A DNA stretch of 38,153 nt from Bondarzewia mesenterica (lineage: Eukaryota; Basidiomycota; Agaricomycetes; Russulales; Bondarzewiaceae). The DNA lies in NCBI GenBank assembly GCA_004802705.1, contig SGPL01000015.1, positions 1 through 38,153 on the forward strand, in the 5' to 3' direction. Every line of letters starts with the position of its first letter. Position 1 is the first letter of the stretch. The translations under genes were made by a program, and so were the position numbers. Positions 9,552 through 21,405 of the stretch are shown here, piece after piece. The notes under the pieces are model-generated. The model saw only the letters and a program-made list of their open reading frames with translations, did not search any database and had not been told where the DNA came from.

Positions 9552-12500
9552 ATGCCCAATCAACTGTCGATTCCGTATAAGAAAACCTACTCTGTTCCCC
9601 TGAAACAGGCCGTTCACAACTATATAAAAGCACGGCATCCGGGTACCCATCCCGACGCATTCAAGTACGACATCTCCCAGTGGGAGTCATTGCGCAAGGA
9701 TGCGATCAGTACCACGGTACATATAGACCGGGCGAGATCCCTCCTCAGGTACTTTTTCTTTGCAAGATTTGTGCGAAAGTACTAACGATCTGCGTAGTTA
9801 CCATGCTCAACTCGTCTTCATACTTGCTAAACTACCTGCAAATGTTCGTGTTCTATGCAGGCTTTCCGGGTACATCGCTTGATATCATACATAGGTCGGA
9901 CTCGAGATACCCTATGCCCCAGTATTTTCACCATCATCCCTCCCCGTCACCTTGAATAATCTCAACTATGAGCGTTGCGCGATTTTGTTCAATTTGGCCG
10001 CCCTTTACTCGCAGTTGGCTGCTTCCGAAGATCGTTCGAACCCCGAAGGCGTAAAACGTGCCAGCGCTTACTTCCAGGTAGGCTTCCATCTTCCGTGCAG
10101 CGTTTCCTGCCTCACAACTGATATTTTAAGAGTGCCGCGGGGGTTCTTTCGTACATAACGGCTTCTGCTCTTCCCAAGCTTTTGTCAACAATCGGAGATG
10201 AAGAGTTTCCAGAAGACCTCTTCGAATCTTTCTTGAAATCATTGGAGTGGCTTATGCTCGCACAGGCGCAGGAGTGTGCATGGCAGCGGGCCGTGTTAGG
10301 TATGTAGGTACGTTGCCGTCATTCGGTCGAGCCTCGTCCTGATCAATCTGTAGATCAGCGCTCGAACGGAATTATCGCTCGACTGGCTTCCCAAGTGCGT
10401 ATGAGCATTCCCATTCCCACTCACCTTTTCGTCTCCACACTCTGGACTTCTGAGCGCGAACTCTCATTTGAACAGGTTTCGGCGTTTTACGGTTCCGCTT
10501 TATCCACGGTACATGAAGCGACACCGTCGATCAGGCACATTTTCCCCTCCGTGCGTGCTTCTCATCCTTCTTGTCTCTCGCGTGCTGAAAAACTCGTATC
10601 ATAGGACTGGTTACCCCACTTCCAAACAAAGCAGGTGCATTTCGACGCCGCCGCTCAGTATCGGAAGAGTGTGGACGACCTCGAGGCAAATCGGTAAGCG
10701 CCTTCGCTCCTCTTTCCTCTATAGAGTCTCTAACTCGGTCCAACCATGCACAGATACGGTGAAGAGATCGCCCGCCTGACTGTGGCACAAGTGACTGCGA
10801 AGAGAGGGTACGATATCGCACGTCGGGGAAGTGTGACTCCGACCGTCCTGCAGGATATCAAGGTGCTTATCTTTTACTGATGTTGTCTGGCCTGTTCTCA
10901 GAAGCGGTCATCGCACAGTCACTTCTAGAAATCCTGGAAAAGAACCTGAGTCGCGCCAATCGCGACAATGATCTCATCTACCACAAGGATGTCCCTGCAG
11001 GCTCTGCCCTGCCCGCGATTGTGCCGACTTCGATGGTACAAAGTCTCATACCTGCGCAATTACAGGATCCGAAAAGTGGCGGCGGCAATGACGCATTCAT
11101 TTTTGGTGAATTACTCAGTTGGGGAGCTCGAACTGCCATAGGTAATGTACATTGGATAATTATCTTCACTTAAATCATCTGACCAGTTTGATAGAGATAT
11201 ACGACGACAGACGGCAGAATTACATCAAGGACGAGATCGCAGACCGAGCACAGGATCTCGGTGATCAAGCCAATAGGTGTGTATCTTATCTCTATATACA
11301 CACAAGAGCGTTCTTAGTCTCGAAATTACGTGATCGTTGTAGTACATTGCGTTTGCTCAATCTCCCAGCTGCTCTGGATGCTCTGGACAAACCCATTGGA
11401 CTCCCACCCAGTTTGCTTCAAAAAGCGGAAGAGGTGCGATTGGAGGATGGCCCACGAAGGATTGAGAAGTCCATGGACGATGTGCAGATGCTTGCTAGAA
11501 AGGATATGCAGATTCTAACTGAGGTCATTGCCCCTATCAAAAGTGTTTCAACTCATCTTCTGACAGGTAGTTGTTCGCTTCGGTTGTAGGCTATGGATAT
11601 TCTGGACCAGGAAGCATCAGAGGACGAGGGGTTCCGCAAGGATGCGCCAACACACCGACTGCCTTCACATGAAGCCAATGTGGAGCTCATAGAGAAAGAG
11701 AGCAGATACCGGAAAATACTTGAACAAGCTGGTGACAGTGATGCTATCATCCGGAAAAGATGGGATGAGTGGGAGCGACACATCATGGAACTAACTTGGG
11801 ACGAGGTCAGTGACACTGAAACCGTTCACTTACTAAATCATTTATAAATGCATCTCCTTTAGGCGACTCTAGAAGCCACAGTTCCGTCTTCTACGATAAA
11901 CCTGACAAGAACAAACGGAAGTGGCAACCCGTCGACACAGACACATGCTCGTGCGCTCCGCGCGTTGTTGGAACAACTTGACGACCTGATCCGCGAGCGC
12001 AGTCAGCTGGTAACCCGAGCACAGCGCCTAGCGGACGCCGATGATATTCAACCGCGTATCCTTAAGGCCGCTGCGGCGGTTGAACGGTGGGTGGAGGTGC
12101 AGCCATCTATGTTCGAGGACATTTTGGACGAAGAACTGGCCAAGTTTGATAAATTCCATAACGGCATCGAGGTCGGCGCCGCAAGTCAGGAGGAGATCCT
12201 CGATGCGATCAAGGTGAGCCACGTTCGCATCGTGGTTTCGAAGCATCAATGATTGGCTGAGAGGACGATGACGGACCGAACTGATGGCTTGTGTACTTAG
12301 ACGCGGGATGAGGCGTTCTTACTGTCAAGGAAAGATGATCCGTCCGTCAGAGAGCGAGAACACGCCCTACAGTCGATGGACCTCGCTTATCACAAATATA
12401 AAGAAATCACTCGAAATCTGGACGAGGGGCTCAAGGTCCGTCTTCCTCGTGTTTTCCTCGTGTTGATATCATCTCACGAGAATATGACAGTTTTACAATG

Positions 12501-12978
12501 ACCTGGCTGATATTCTGATGAACTTTAAAAACGATTGCAAAGAATGGGTGAAAGTGAGGCGGGACGAGATGCAGTGCGTTCCCAGTCTATTGAATTCACT
12601 GGTTGCACAGCACACGCTCACCTCATCTTCAATTGTTGTTGCGCAACGTGCACAGCTCGCTTTCGCGGTCAATGCAGTCTCTCTCTTTGCGACAAGAGCA
12701 GGAGTCTGCCACACCAGACTCGCCCTCGCCCCCCAGCGTCGCCTGCCTTGCCTGCCGCGCGGGCGATTACCCGCGGCGCTCCGAAGGCGCGTCATATCGC
12801 TCTGGACCTACCTCCTCCAGATTCGGACCANTGGGAGACGGTGACCTTGCCCCCCTGCTCCTNCGCGAGAACGGAATGGAGGACATGTCAAGAGAACCAG
12901 ATAGGAGGGCGAGAAGCGAGGATGTTAAAGGAAGTCCCAATGCCTTTGTGGTGTAGCATTAGCATACCGTATGATTGA
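9552..12978 (+). CDS. palA: pH-response regulator PalA/Rim20 (BRO1 domain, ALIX family)
   Basis: PalA/Rim20 is the endosomal ESCRT-III-binding scaffold that brings the PacC/Rim101 factor to its protease in ambient-pH signalling. Sixteen exons give about 830 residues. The start gives [18 protein letters not shown], the LSIP(F/Y)+KT beginning typical of PalA/ALIX rather than Bro1. The BRO1 domain covers about residues 1-370 ([18 protein letters not shown] is its hallmark helix), the coiled V-domain about 390-700, then a Ser/Pro-rich tail. The conserved tail [17 protein letters not shown] is one frame away from the preceding exon; one C too many in the six-C run at 12729-12734 explains it. As written the frame stops at 12954-12956; in the corrected frame the stop is at 12976-12978. 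Ambiguous bases at 12832 and 12863 leave the last residues uncertain. All fifteen introns have GT-AG ends; intron 9 ends at 11194, not at the earlier AG. Confidence 0.92.
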
Positions 12979-13221
12979 GAGACTTTTCTCGGGCAAACAT
13001 ACAAATTTTCTTTGATCATCCCGGTCCCTCTGCTGAGGCATGTTCCTCGATTTCAAACAAGAATGTGATCTTTGATTTTTCGTCAGTGGACCGGAGTTTC
13101 ATTAGATTGTCGTTCTTGAAGACTTGCCAAATGCGGTTATACGGCACAGTACAGCCTTTCTCGACTGGACGCTCCTCGTGACTCACCCAAAGCAGTTTCC
13201 GCTCACCGTCCGACTATCATC

Positions 13222-14050
13222 ATGGGCTATCATCATCTCAGCGCGGACTCGTCCTCGCCCTCATCATCGGACGACGAATCAAAGACGTGGAAGAGTGACA
13301 AGAAGGATACTAACCATAACTTCAACGCCGAGGGCCACATTGGAGGCAACAGCACCATGATCGCGCCCTCCTTGCCCATTCCACACTTCCCAGAGGTCCA
13401 GCACTTCCGTGAGGGCGAAGTTCCACCTGCGTACACTCCCAGGCCATCCGCAATTCCGCCATCGGGATACCGTATCCCGCTGGATACCAAAGATCCTTTC
13501 CCGACCGACGCCGCGCAGACGCGCTACCCGCCCTTCTTCGACGCAGACGGTTCCTCGCCCGTGTACTTTGGCTCCGCGCTCTTCCCGCGCTCTGTGCACC
13601 CATGCAAGATTGCGCCGCGCATTCAGCCACCGTGTCGTGTGCCCTACGGCGGCGGCGAGTACGAACACCGCGGCCGATACGATTTGCTGCCTTTCACGCC
13701 GGAGACAATGGTACTAGTGAAGACCTCGCATGGGAAGATCCCGGAAGGGAGGAGACCGGTAGAGGGCGGTTACGAGGAGGGCGGGAATAAGTTGTATCAT
13801 GCCGTTGCGGAGGTGCAGGGCGTGCGTATTCCTGGGAAGACGGGGGAGCATCTGGTGAGCGCTGTGCACACAACGTGTCGATATCATGATCATTACTGAT
13901 TCATGCGCTTTAGGGAGGCTGTAACGTCGCTTTCGGCGGAGGTGAACATATTATTGGAGAGAATTACGATATCCTGCAAGTGTCTTTTCCGCCGATCTGA
14001 CGCTACGAATCTAATCCTTCGACTGCTTTGACAGGTGTTGGAAATACTGA
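13222..14050 (+). CDS. DUF3421 (DM9-like) protein
   Basis: Three exons (13222-13854, 13914-13975, 14035-14050) give 236 residues. After a Ser/Asp/His-rich N-terminus and a Pro-rich middle, the C-terminal half matches DUF3421/DM9-type repeats: KIPEGRRPVEGGYEEGG, KLYHAVAEVQGVRIPGKTG and GGCNVAFGGGEH, ending NYDILCWKY. Related domains in other eukaryotes include sugar-binding proteins; the fungal role is unknown to me. The second intron works only with a GC donor (gcaagt at 13976): the GT donor two codons on would lose the conserved Cys-Trp of the domain end. No signal peptide or membrane segment is visible, so the protein is probably cytosolic. It lies 243 bp after palA in the same direction and converges on the Wss1 gene. 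Confidence 0.8.
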
Positions 14051-14294
14051 AAGTTGTCTGACGGATGCAGTAAGAGGGTTGTATTAATCATGATCTATCA
14101 GATCATGGCCGGATTGTAGGTGCTGAAATGAATGAGTTTGGTGAATTGCGCCCGTCTGGCTGCAGTGTGGGAGGAAGCGCATGCTGTTGTAATACCATCT
14201 GTCTTGGTTATCTATGCTATGTACCAAGTTATCGAATACATTCCATGTGCACAGGACTGACAACGAGCATCGAACACAGACATTGTAACCAGTA

Positions 14295-16317
14295 TTAAGC
14301 GTAGTTGCCTTCCCAGGCGGTTTCTCCTCGAGGTGTTCCACAAGCAGAGCATGCGAGATACTCGGCCTCGTTGTCACTAGGGCAGCTGATGATTAGTCTC
14401 AGAATACAATAGCTAGGAGTCCACTGCTAGCCCGAGAAAAATTGTTTCACTCACAGCGTACATACAAGGCATGCCCAATGCTGGCTACTGCTAGGTTCCG
14501 TCAGAAGCAGCTCATTGGGTACATGTGAATGCGTTTTCTCCGAGCCGAAGCCCATAGGATCGCGCGGTACGGAGCCGTGTGGTGCAGTGCCGAGTGTCCG
14601 AGCCACTCTAATAGGCGCAAGGCCCAAAGCCTCTTGCTTCCTATAGTTCACTTCTTCCATGACGAGATTCCCGATCCTCTTCCCGACCCCGGACCCTCGT
14701 TCTGTAGAAGAGGCGCTCGAGTGTCCACGCGCAACGAATAATTCGTCTAGCGGGCTTTGCCGTGTGCCATTGGCGGAGTGTGACGCCGTGCTAACCACAT
14801 TTTGCTTGCCCTTTGAACCACTCTCAGCGCGACTTGCGCTCGCGCTCGAGCTGGACGATTTAGGAAGAATAAAGTCACGCCAATAGTCCGTGAGAGTGCC
14901 TGACTTGAGTCCGTCCATATCAGAAGGTTCCATGGACTCGAGCATGGTACGTCGGCGGTCCTGATCCGTTTCCCTGATCACTTCTATACCGTCCGATTCA
15001 TCATCGTCGGAGTCGGCGAGCTCTGTTTTGGGCAGAGGAGAAGATTCTGATCGAGACTCGCTTATGAGGAAGAACGTCGACGTGCTTCACATTACGCAAC
15101 TTGCCTTTCCCCTGCAAGGCCCGCATCCGTCGTTCAGCGGCAAAGGCGCGTTCTTCCCGTGCACGCTTGCTGCTCGTCCTAAAATTAATCCAAAAGCCGT
15201 ATAGATCATTGATACACGTCACGAACCTTGTCGCCTTCTTTCGAAAGCCTGCGCCCACCTTCCTGTCATCCTCGTCTTCGATATGAGCATTCAGCGCACG
15301 TCCATCACCTTTGAAAGCACTTGCTGCGGTGACGCGAGACCCAGCCTTACGCTTTTTTGTCGTCTGCGCACCTGTGCGATTGGATGGGCCCGCGGTAGGC
15401 TGTCTACGGCGCGCCGGCGAGATGTGGGTCGCGTACGACTTTGCGCACCGCCGCACTATTCAATATAAATGATCGAGATTAGATCGGCCGCGTGCATGGA
15501 AAATTCAGGCATGCGGTAAGTACCATGAATTCTGGGAGCTCCTCAACTTCCCCGCCGTCTCCCGCTACTCTTGCTGAATCTGCGAGTCTGGTGCCAGCAG
15601 ACCAATAGCCTACGGTTCCGGTTGGTCAAACGACGACCAGGATTGGACCGTAAAAGGTAGAATTACCGTCTCCGTAATACCCTCTCTCCTGTAGTTCCCT
15701 GACCTCTTTACTTAATCGAGACCAGAGCGCTTGGAAGGCGGGGCCATGGTTCATGTGCTGATGCGCTTGGGGATAAACATCGTGCAGTCCTTGCCTATAC
15801 TAGGCAAGTATTGACACGCACCTTAATATGAGCTAGCTGAATACGAGCGTCAGTGATATTTGAATGAGAATAAGGGCATAGACAACGGACCTCATGGCAC
15901 AGGGTACTCATTAGCCAAGACGTTGAAACAAACACGCCATTCTCGCGACGAAGAACAAGTTCTACTCGTAATATTGCATTTCGACTCGGAAACGACTCGG
16001 AAAGTCGACGGGTGAGTCACACGTACCGACAACCTCGCCCGCGTTCCAGTTCCTCCCAGCAAATACCCTGTTGTATTCATACTGAACGGCCCCTCGTATT
16101 CGATGCCTCCCCTAGCTGGACAAAGTTGACGCACCTCTTCCAAGCTATTCACAACGAAACCATGGGTTTTCATGACAGGCTTGATTTGGGCTGCTAACGC
16201 GCGCAAAAGTTGGCGCGCATGTTCTTGATCTGCCTGTTGTGGCATAGGCAAAGCAGTGATGAAATTTACATGTGGATTTGGGATGGGCTCGTTGGCGTTG
16301 AGTCGATAGTGGACCAT
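14295..16317 (-). CDS. WSS1: Wss1-type DNA-protein-crosslink metalloprotease (WLM domain, C-terminal zinc finger)
   Basis: Wss1/SPRTN-type enzymes cut proteins crosslinked to DNA. Nine exons (16135-16317, 16027-16081, 15891-15961, 15822-15836, 15667-15757, 15524-15609, 15227-15455, 14455-15178, 14295-14376) give about 511 residues. The WLM domain runs from MVHYRLNANEPIPNPHVNF through the zinc site HELAHIKHMNH to CGGAQSRT. The end is a RanBP2-type finger (WACLVCTL, then LACSACGTPRG), assembled only when the last intron is removed; such fingers often bind ubiquitin or SUMO partners. Serine/acidic stretches link the two. The zinc site spans three exons, one only 15 nt. Two frame breaks, near 15400-15430 (one base missing) and near 15060-15080 (one extra), cancel each other and look like sequence errors; the second could hide an intron. 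Confidence 0.9.
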
Positions 16318-16495
16318 TGTTGTTTGAATTTTGGCGAGAATGTTGGCGAGTCACGGCTGGAGGTCGTCGAGGCAAAGTCACGTTGGCCGACGTCACCGAC
16401 GCGTCCATTCTGGATAAGCGTGCATGCACCCGAACGTACAGGCTCTTAGGTCACTTTGCTTGCGTCCCATCAGTCCCTCAAACTCAACCACGTCC
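16318..16495. promoter_or_regulatory. 178-bp divergent promoter (Wss1 / phosphofructokinase)
   Basis: The start codons of the minus-strand protease and the plus-strand kinase are only 178 bp apart, so both 5' regions overlap or abut. The segment contains gacgtcac at 16389-16396, one mismatch from the palindromic CRE/ATF site. No TATA box is evident on either side. Shared regulation is inference. Confidence 0.55.
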
Positions 16496-19400
16496 ATGGC
16501 ACCCGACCAACCCCAACCGAGCTCAAGTATGAAGCTCGCCGTCCTCACGTCTGGTGGCGATAGCGCAGGCATGAACGCCGTCGTCCGCGCTGTGGTCAAA
16601 GCTGGCATTCTCAAGTGCGTTTACAATCATTCTTTCGCTGACCATCTTGAGCCTATATAAATATTTCATTTTACGAAGAGGCTGCGAGGCTTGGATCGTT
16701 CGCGAGGGCTACGAAGGCCTCGTCCGCGGAAATCTAGAGGCAGAGGCTCCATTTGCTCCCGAACCCCTACCCGAAATTACAATGAAATTGCACGATCCCT
16801 CTTTCATCCAGAACCTGCGATTTGGGGATGGTGAGCTCCTGCGTGATGGCACCGGCGATCATCCTGGAGGACGCTCCTTGAAGGGCCGCTATATCGTCCG
16901 TGTTGGATGGGATGACGTCCGCGGATGGTTTGCAGAGGTGCGTGTGCGATTCGGTCTGCCGCATAGACTCGCATGGCCTGAGGACGTTGGTCAAGGGTGG
17001 AACGTTGATCGGTACGGCGCGGTCAGCCGCTTTTAGGACTCCCGAAGGACGCCTTACGGCTGCGCACAATCTTATCATCGAAGGCATCGATGCGCTCGTT
17101 GTTTGCGGAGGAGATGGTTCTTTAACGGGTGCAGATATATTCAGATCGGAGTGGCCGAAACTTGTGCAGCAATTGCGTGCGGATGGTACGTGCAACCTCC
17201 GCAAGCCCTTCACGCATACACCCTGATTGCGACGCCTTCAGGCAAGATAACCGATGAGCAGGTCACTAGGTACGGTCATCTCAGAATTGTTGGTCTCGTC
17301 GGGTCTATCGACAATGACATGTCGATGACGGACATGACGATTGGTGCTTCCACGGCTCTGCATCGGATCTGTGAGGCCATCGACAATATTAATTCCACAG
17401 CCAGCTCGCACTCTCGTGCGTTCGTGCTCGAAGTCATGGGCAGACACTGTGGCTGGCTTGCTCTGCAAGCAAGTATCAGGTGCGCGAACAATCTTGTCTT
17501 TTTCGCTGACCGAATCGCATTGATTCTTGATGGATCATCCCCCGCCTTAGCGCCGGCGCGGATTTCATTTTCATTCCCGAACGCCCACCAAAGGTGAATC
17601 CGTGGGAGGACGAGTTGTGCGAGGCCATCAAGCGTGTCAGTCACACTGCTCTTTCTTGGCACACAAGTCTGATCCCTGCTCTGTTAGCACCGCGCGATCG
17701 GGAAACGCAAGACGATCGTCATCGTCGCAGAGGGCGCGCAGGATTCGGACCTTAAGCCGATCCACGCCGAGTACGTCAAGGACGTGCTCGCAGAAAGGCT
17801 CGGACTCGACACCCGTGTCACGACGCTCGGCCACACGCAGAGAGGCGGTCGTCCTTGCGCCTATGACCGCATCCTGGTACGTGTTATAGCGGATCTTGCC
17901 AGACAAAGTGCTAAGAACCATCCCAACGATGATTGTAGCCAACTCTCCAGGGCGTCGATGCTGTCAATGCTCTCCTTGAGTCGACACCTGAGACGCCGTC
18001 TTACATGATTGGCATCCGCGAAAACAAGATTATTCGTGTGCCTCTCATGGAGGCTGTCGAAATGGTGCGTTCGGCCCTCATACTCCTGTCCTGCATCTTT
18101 TGATCTGTTCTGATAAATTTAGACACGCGCTGTCTCTGCAGCCATTAGTGAAAAAGACTTCGAAAAGGCGATGTCGTTCCGCGATCCTGAGTTCAGTGAC
18201 AGCCTACAGGGATTCCACATAGTATCTGAGCTGGAGACCGAGAAGAAGCTTCCTCTAGAGCAGGTATGGCTCCTTCAAACTCTCATGACTGCTTGAGCTT
18301 AATCCCAAACCTTAGAGAATGCGCATCGGCATCATGCAGTAAGCACCATTCCGCAGAAACTGTTGATTCAATATTCTCATAAGATACATCTTACAGCATA
18401 GGCGCCCCTGCAGGCGGCATGAACGCAGCAACACGCACTGCTGTGCGGTATTGCGTTCGCCAAGGTCATACTCCCTTGGGCATTTCCAACGGCTTCCGAG
18501 GCCTTCTCGATGACAACTTGCACGAACTTTCCTGGCTCGGTGTTGACAGCTGGATGGCGCGCGGCGGCTCTGAACTCGGTACAAACCGCACGCAGCCCGA
18601 CATCGACCTCGGCACGGTCGCCGCCAAGTTCCAAGAGTACAACCTGCAGGCGCTCTTCATGATCGGAGGCTTCGAGGCCTTCACCTCCTTATTGATCTTG
18701 GAGAACGGGCGCAAGTACTATCCCGCTTTCCACATCCCGATGGTGCACCTTCCCGCGACGATTTCAAATAACGTACCGATGACGGAGTTTAGTCTGGGGA
18801 GCGATACGAGTTTGAATGCGCTAGTGGACGCGTGTGATGCCATCAAGCAGAGCGCGTCGGCGAGCAGAAATCGGGTATTCGTGGTGGAGACGCAGGGAGG
18901 GAGGTGCGGGTATCTCGCGACCGTGGGTGCGCTGGCGGTCAGTGTTTCTTGCTCACTATGTGAGCGCACTATGCTGAGTCCGAGCGCCTTTGTTCCAGGT
19001 CGGCGCGAACATTGTCTACACGCCTGAGCACGGCATCAGTCTTGACACACTGCGGGACGATGTCAAATTCCTCAAGAGGCGGTATATGCTGGACGTCAAG
19101 GGCAAGAGCGAAGGTCGTATCGTCATCCGGTATGATCATCTGACATGCGTCTTGCGGCTGTGCCTCATTAATGCCTGTAATGAACAGAAACGAGGCCGCA
19201 TCGTCGGTATATACCACCGATGTCATCACCAAATTTTGAAAGAGGAAGGCGGATCGCTGTTCGATTCACGACAAGCTTCGCTCGGACATACCTTGCAGGG
19301 TGGCGTTCCGTCGCCGATGGACAGGGCACGTGCGGTGCGGCTGTCGCTCAAGTGCATGGCGTTCATCGAGAAGCACCACAACTTGATGTTGCAGCAGCCG

Positions 19401-19589
19401 ACAAAGTCACGGTCAGCGGATAGAGAGTCCGCGGCGGTTATCACGATCCAAGCATCGTCCGTGCAGTTGGTGCCGGTGGATGAGGTGGTCGCGCACGCGG
19501 ATATGAAAAATCGGAGAGGGAAGCGCACGTGGTGGGAAGGGATGAAGGAGCTCGTGGAAGCATTGGTCGCGCGCCCGCAGCTCATCTGA
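16496..19589 (+). CDS. PFK1: ATP-dependent 6-phosphofructokinase (fused two-domain eukaryotic type)
   Basis: Converts fructose 6-phosphate to fructose 1,6-bisphosphate in the cytosol, the committed step of glycolysis. Twelve exons give about 814 residues in two tandem PFK halves. The N-terminal half is catalytic: [28 protein letters not shown], the catalytic loop [29 protein letters not shown] and [11 protein letters not shown]. The C-terminal half (from [15 protein letters not shown]) is the degenerate allosteric type, with [20 protein letters not shown] and [14 protein letters not shown]. Exon 9 is only 23 nt (18316-18338). In the last exon the frame breaks at 19231-19237 (AAATTTT where one more base is needed for TKILKEEGG); read literally it stops at once, so I take it as a lost base. 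No N-terminal glyoxalase-like extension as in yeast Pfk1 is present. The ATG at 16496 fits the family start; an in-frame ATG at 16424 is less likely. Confidence 0.93.
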
Positions 19590-19849
19590 GCGAAATGGGT
19601 GAGCGCAGCAGACTAGAAAGAGGGAAATAGACTGTAGATATGTCGGGTACTACGGTATATTGACCAGGCGAAAGTAAGTGCTTGTTATTTGGCAATATTG
19701 TGGCGGTTGAAGAGAGAATTGAAGCTCCGATTGAAAACGTTGAGCGAGCTTTGACACGGTTGCCTCGGAGCAAGCTGGTGTACCACGCGTGTTGCCGCGA
19801 TCTGCTTTGTGCTCAACTCCCAATTGCTCTACTCATCACTCGTACCAGC

Positions 19850-21405
19850 ATGCCCTCTCATACCCAATTTGTTGCACCTTTGACTGGTGCTCCACGTCCC
19901 CCTCTTCCTCTCCAACATATGAATCCCCATGTCAAATCCTGTCCGTGCCAGCCCTTAACCTCACTCTAGGAGAAGTGATACTCATCTTTCCCTCTCAGTA
20001 AACCCAGCCAGTATCCCCACGGTCAAGTATCAGGAGATCATAAGGGATGGCCAATCGACCGTTGTGAGTATCACCTACCTTTGTCCAAGCTGTGCTAATC
20101 AACAAGTTATCGGTTTGCGCAGGTCGCCAGGATGAAGGTCCAGACCGTGAGTGACATTCCGCAATACATCCCCCTTCCATCACTTATCGCTGTCCGCAGC
20201 CCAACGGCCATGCTTTCATCCTCCGTCGCCTGGACACTGGGGCGGTCAGCCTTACCACCATGTTCCGTGCCGCCTTCCCCACCGCCAGCGAAGAGGCCGA
20301 AAAACAGGAATCGACCTGGGTGAAGGCCAATTACGATGTCTCCGGCAGCAACCGTTCCGGAAAGGCTCGTTTCGCCGGCACCTGGGTCAGCCCTTCCGTC
20401 GCTCTCGCCATTGCCGACGCATACTCGCTCAGCCCGATCATGCTCCCATTAACTGAGGCTATGCCCGACCCCACTATCGAGTACCGCAGGTCATCAAGAG
20501 CGCAGGAACAGACGCCCAACAAATCGGACAAATCGACTCCAACCAAGCAAATGCCAGCACCCACATCTATGAGCGCACCAAACCCGGCCAAGCGCCGACG
20601 AGAGGCATCCCCCGCGCCCAAAGCTGTCCCCACGACCCCTGCGAAGAACGTTGCGACTCCTGCGAAGAATACTGCGACGCCTGCGAAGAATGTTGCGACC
20701 CCTGTGAGGAATGTTGCGACCCCCGCAAAAAGTGCTGCGACCCCTGCAAGAATTGCGGCGAATCCGGCAAAGATTGTGGCGAATTCGGCAAAGATTGTCA
20801 CGACCGCGACCGCGACCACTACTCAAGCTGCCACCATCACCACCCCCGCTCTCCGTCGGTCTACTCGGACAGCAAGCCCCGCCCCGGCCCCCGTACCGAA
20901 GACTATCATAGCATCAAAGAGTCTCCGATCGCCATTGCAAACTTCCCATCAGCCCGAACCGCCGACACCTGGTGGATCAGATGAGACAGCGGTGGATGAT
21001 GACATTCCGGATGTGCCGGGGCCTGATGCGAGCCAGGATATTGCAGAGCAGAAGGAGATGATCGAGGCGTTCAAGGCGCAACGAGAGGCCAATAAGCAGC
21101 AGCAGCAAGAGGCCGAGCCAGAGGTCGTCGAGGACAGCTCAGCGAAGCGGGCACGGGAGGAGGAGGGCGAGCGGGCGCTGCAGTTCAACTTTAAGGAACC
21201 TGAGACCCAGGAGCGTGCGATCGCGACAAACAGGAGGATACGGATGATAGAGATGGGTCCGGAGAGGAAGTCATTTGCCTGGGGCGTCGTCGCGTTCGCT
21301 GCTGCGGTCGGCGCTATGTGAGTCTTACTGAGCGTACGATCATCTTCGTCGATTCTTGACTGACATTCACGATCTCTCTGCAGGACGTACATCCCCTGGT
21401 TTTAA
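19850..21405 (+). CDS. bqt4: Bqt4-like inner-nuclear-membrane protein (KilA-N/APSES domain, C-terminal anchor)
   Basis: S. pombe Bqt4 ties telomeres to the inner nuclear membrane. Five exons (19850-19886, 19999-20063, 20124-20147, 20200-21317, 21384-21405) give about 421 residues. The N-terminal APSES/KilA-N-like domain reads YQEIIRDGQSTV, HAFILRRLDTGAVSLTTMF, RAAFP and WVKANYDVSGS. A low-complexity centre (Thr/Pro/Ala/Lys, with a 21-bp tandem repeat) and an acidic Gln-rich stretch follow. The end is one hydrophobic helix, FAWGVVAFAAAVGAMTYIPWF, completed by the last 22-nt exon, as in tail-anchored Bqt4. That architecture separates it from the soluble APSES transcription factors Mbp1 and StuA. 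The first exon (12 residues) is uncertain; its donor gtgctc is weak. Confidence 0.82.
20635..20802 (+). repeat. 21-bp coding tandem repeat (TPAKNVA x 8) in bqt4
   Basis: Eight in-frame 21-bp units encode TPAKNVA, TPAKNTA, TPAKNVA, TPVRNVA, TPAKSAA, TPARIAA, NPAKIVA and NSAKIVT. The first units are nearly identical and later ones diverge, so recent expansion at the 5' side is likely. The Thr-Pro and Lys pattern resembles proline-directed kinase sites (T-P-x-K). Confidence 0.9.

Noticed and set aside
20331..20826. Minus-strand open frames of 110-162 codons opposite the Bqt4 repeat
   Set aside because: They are the antisense readings of the 21-bp repeat array; the plus strand has the conserved domain and anchor.
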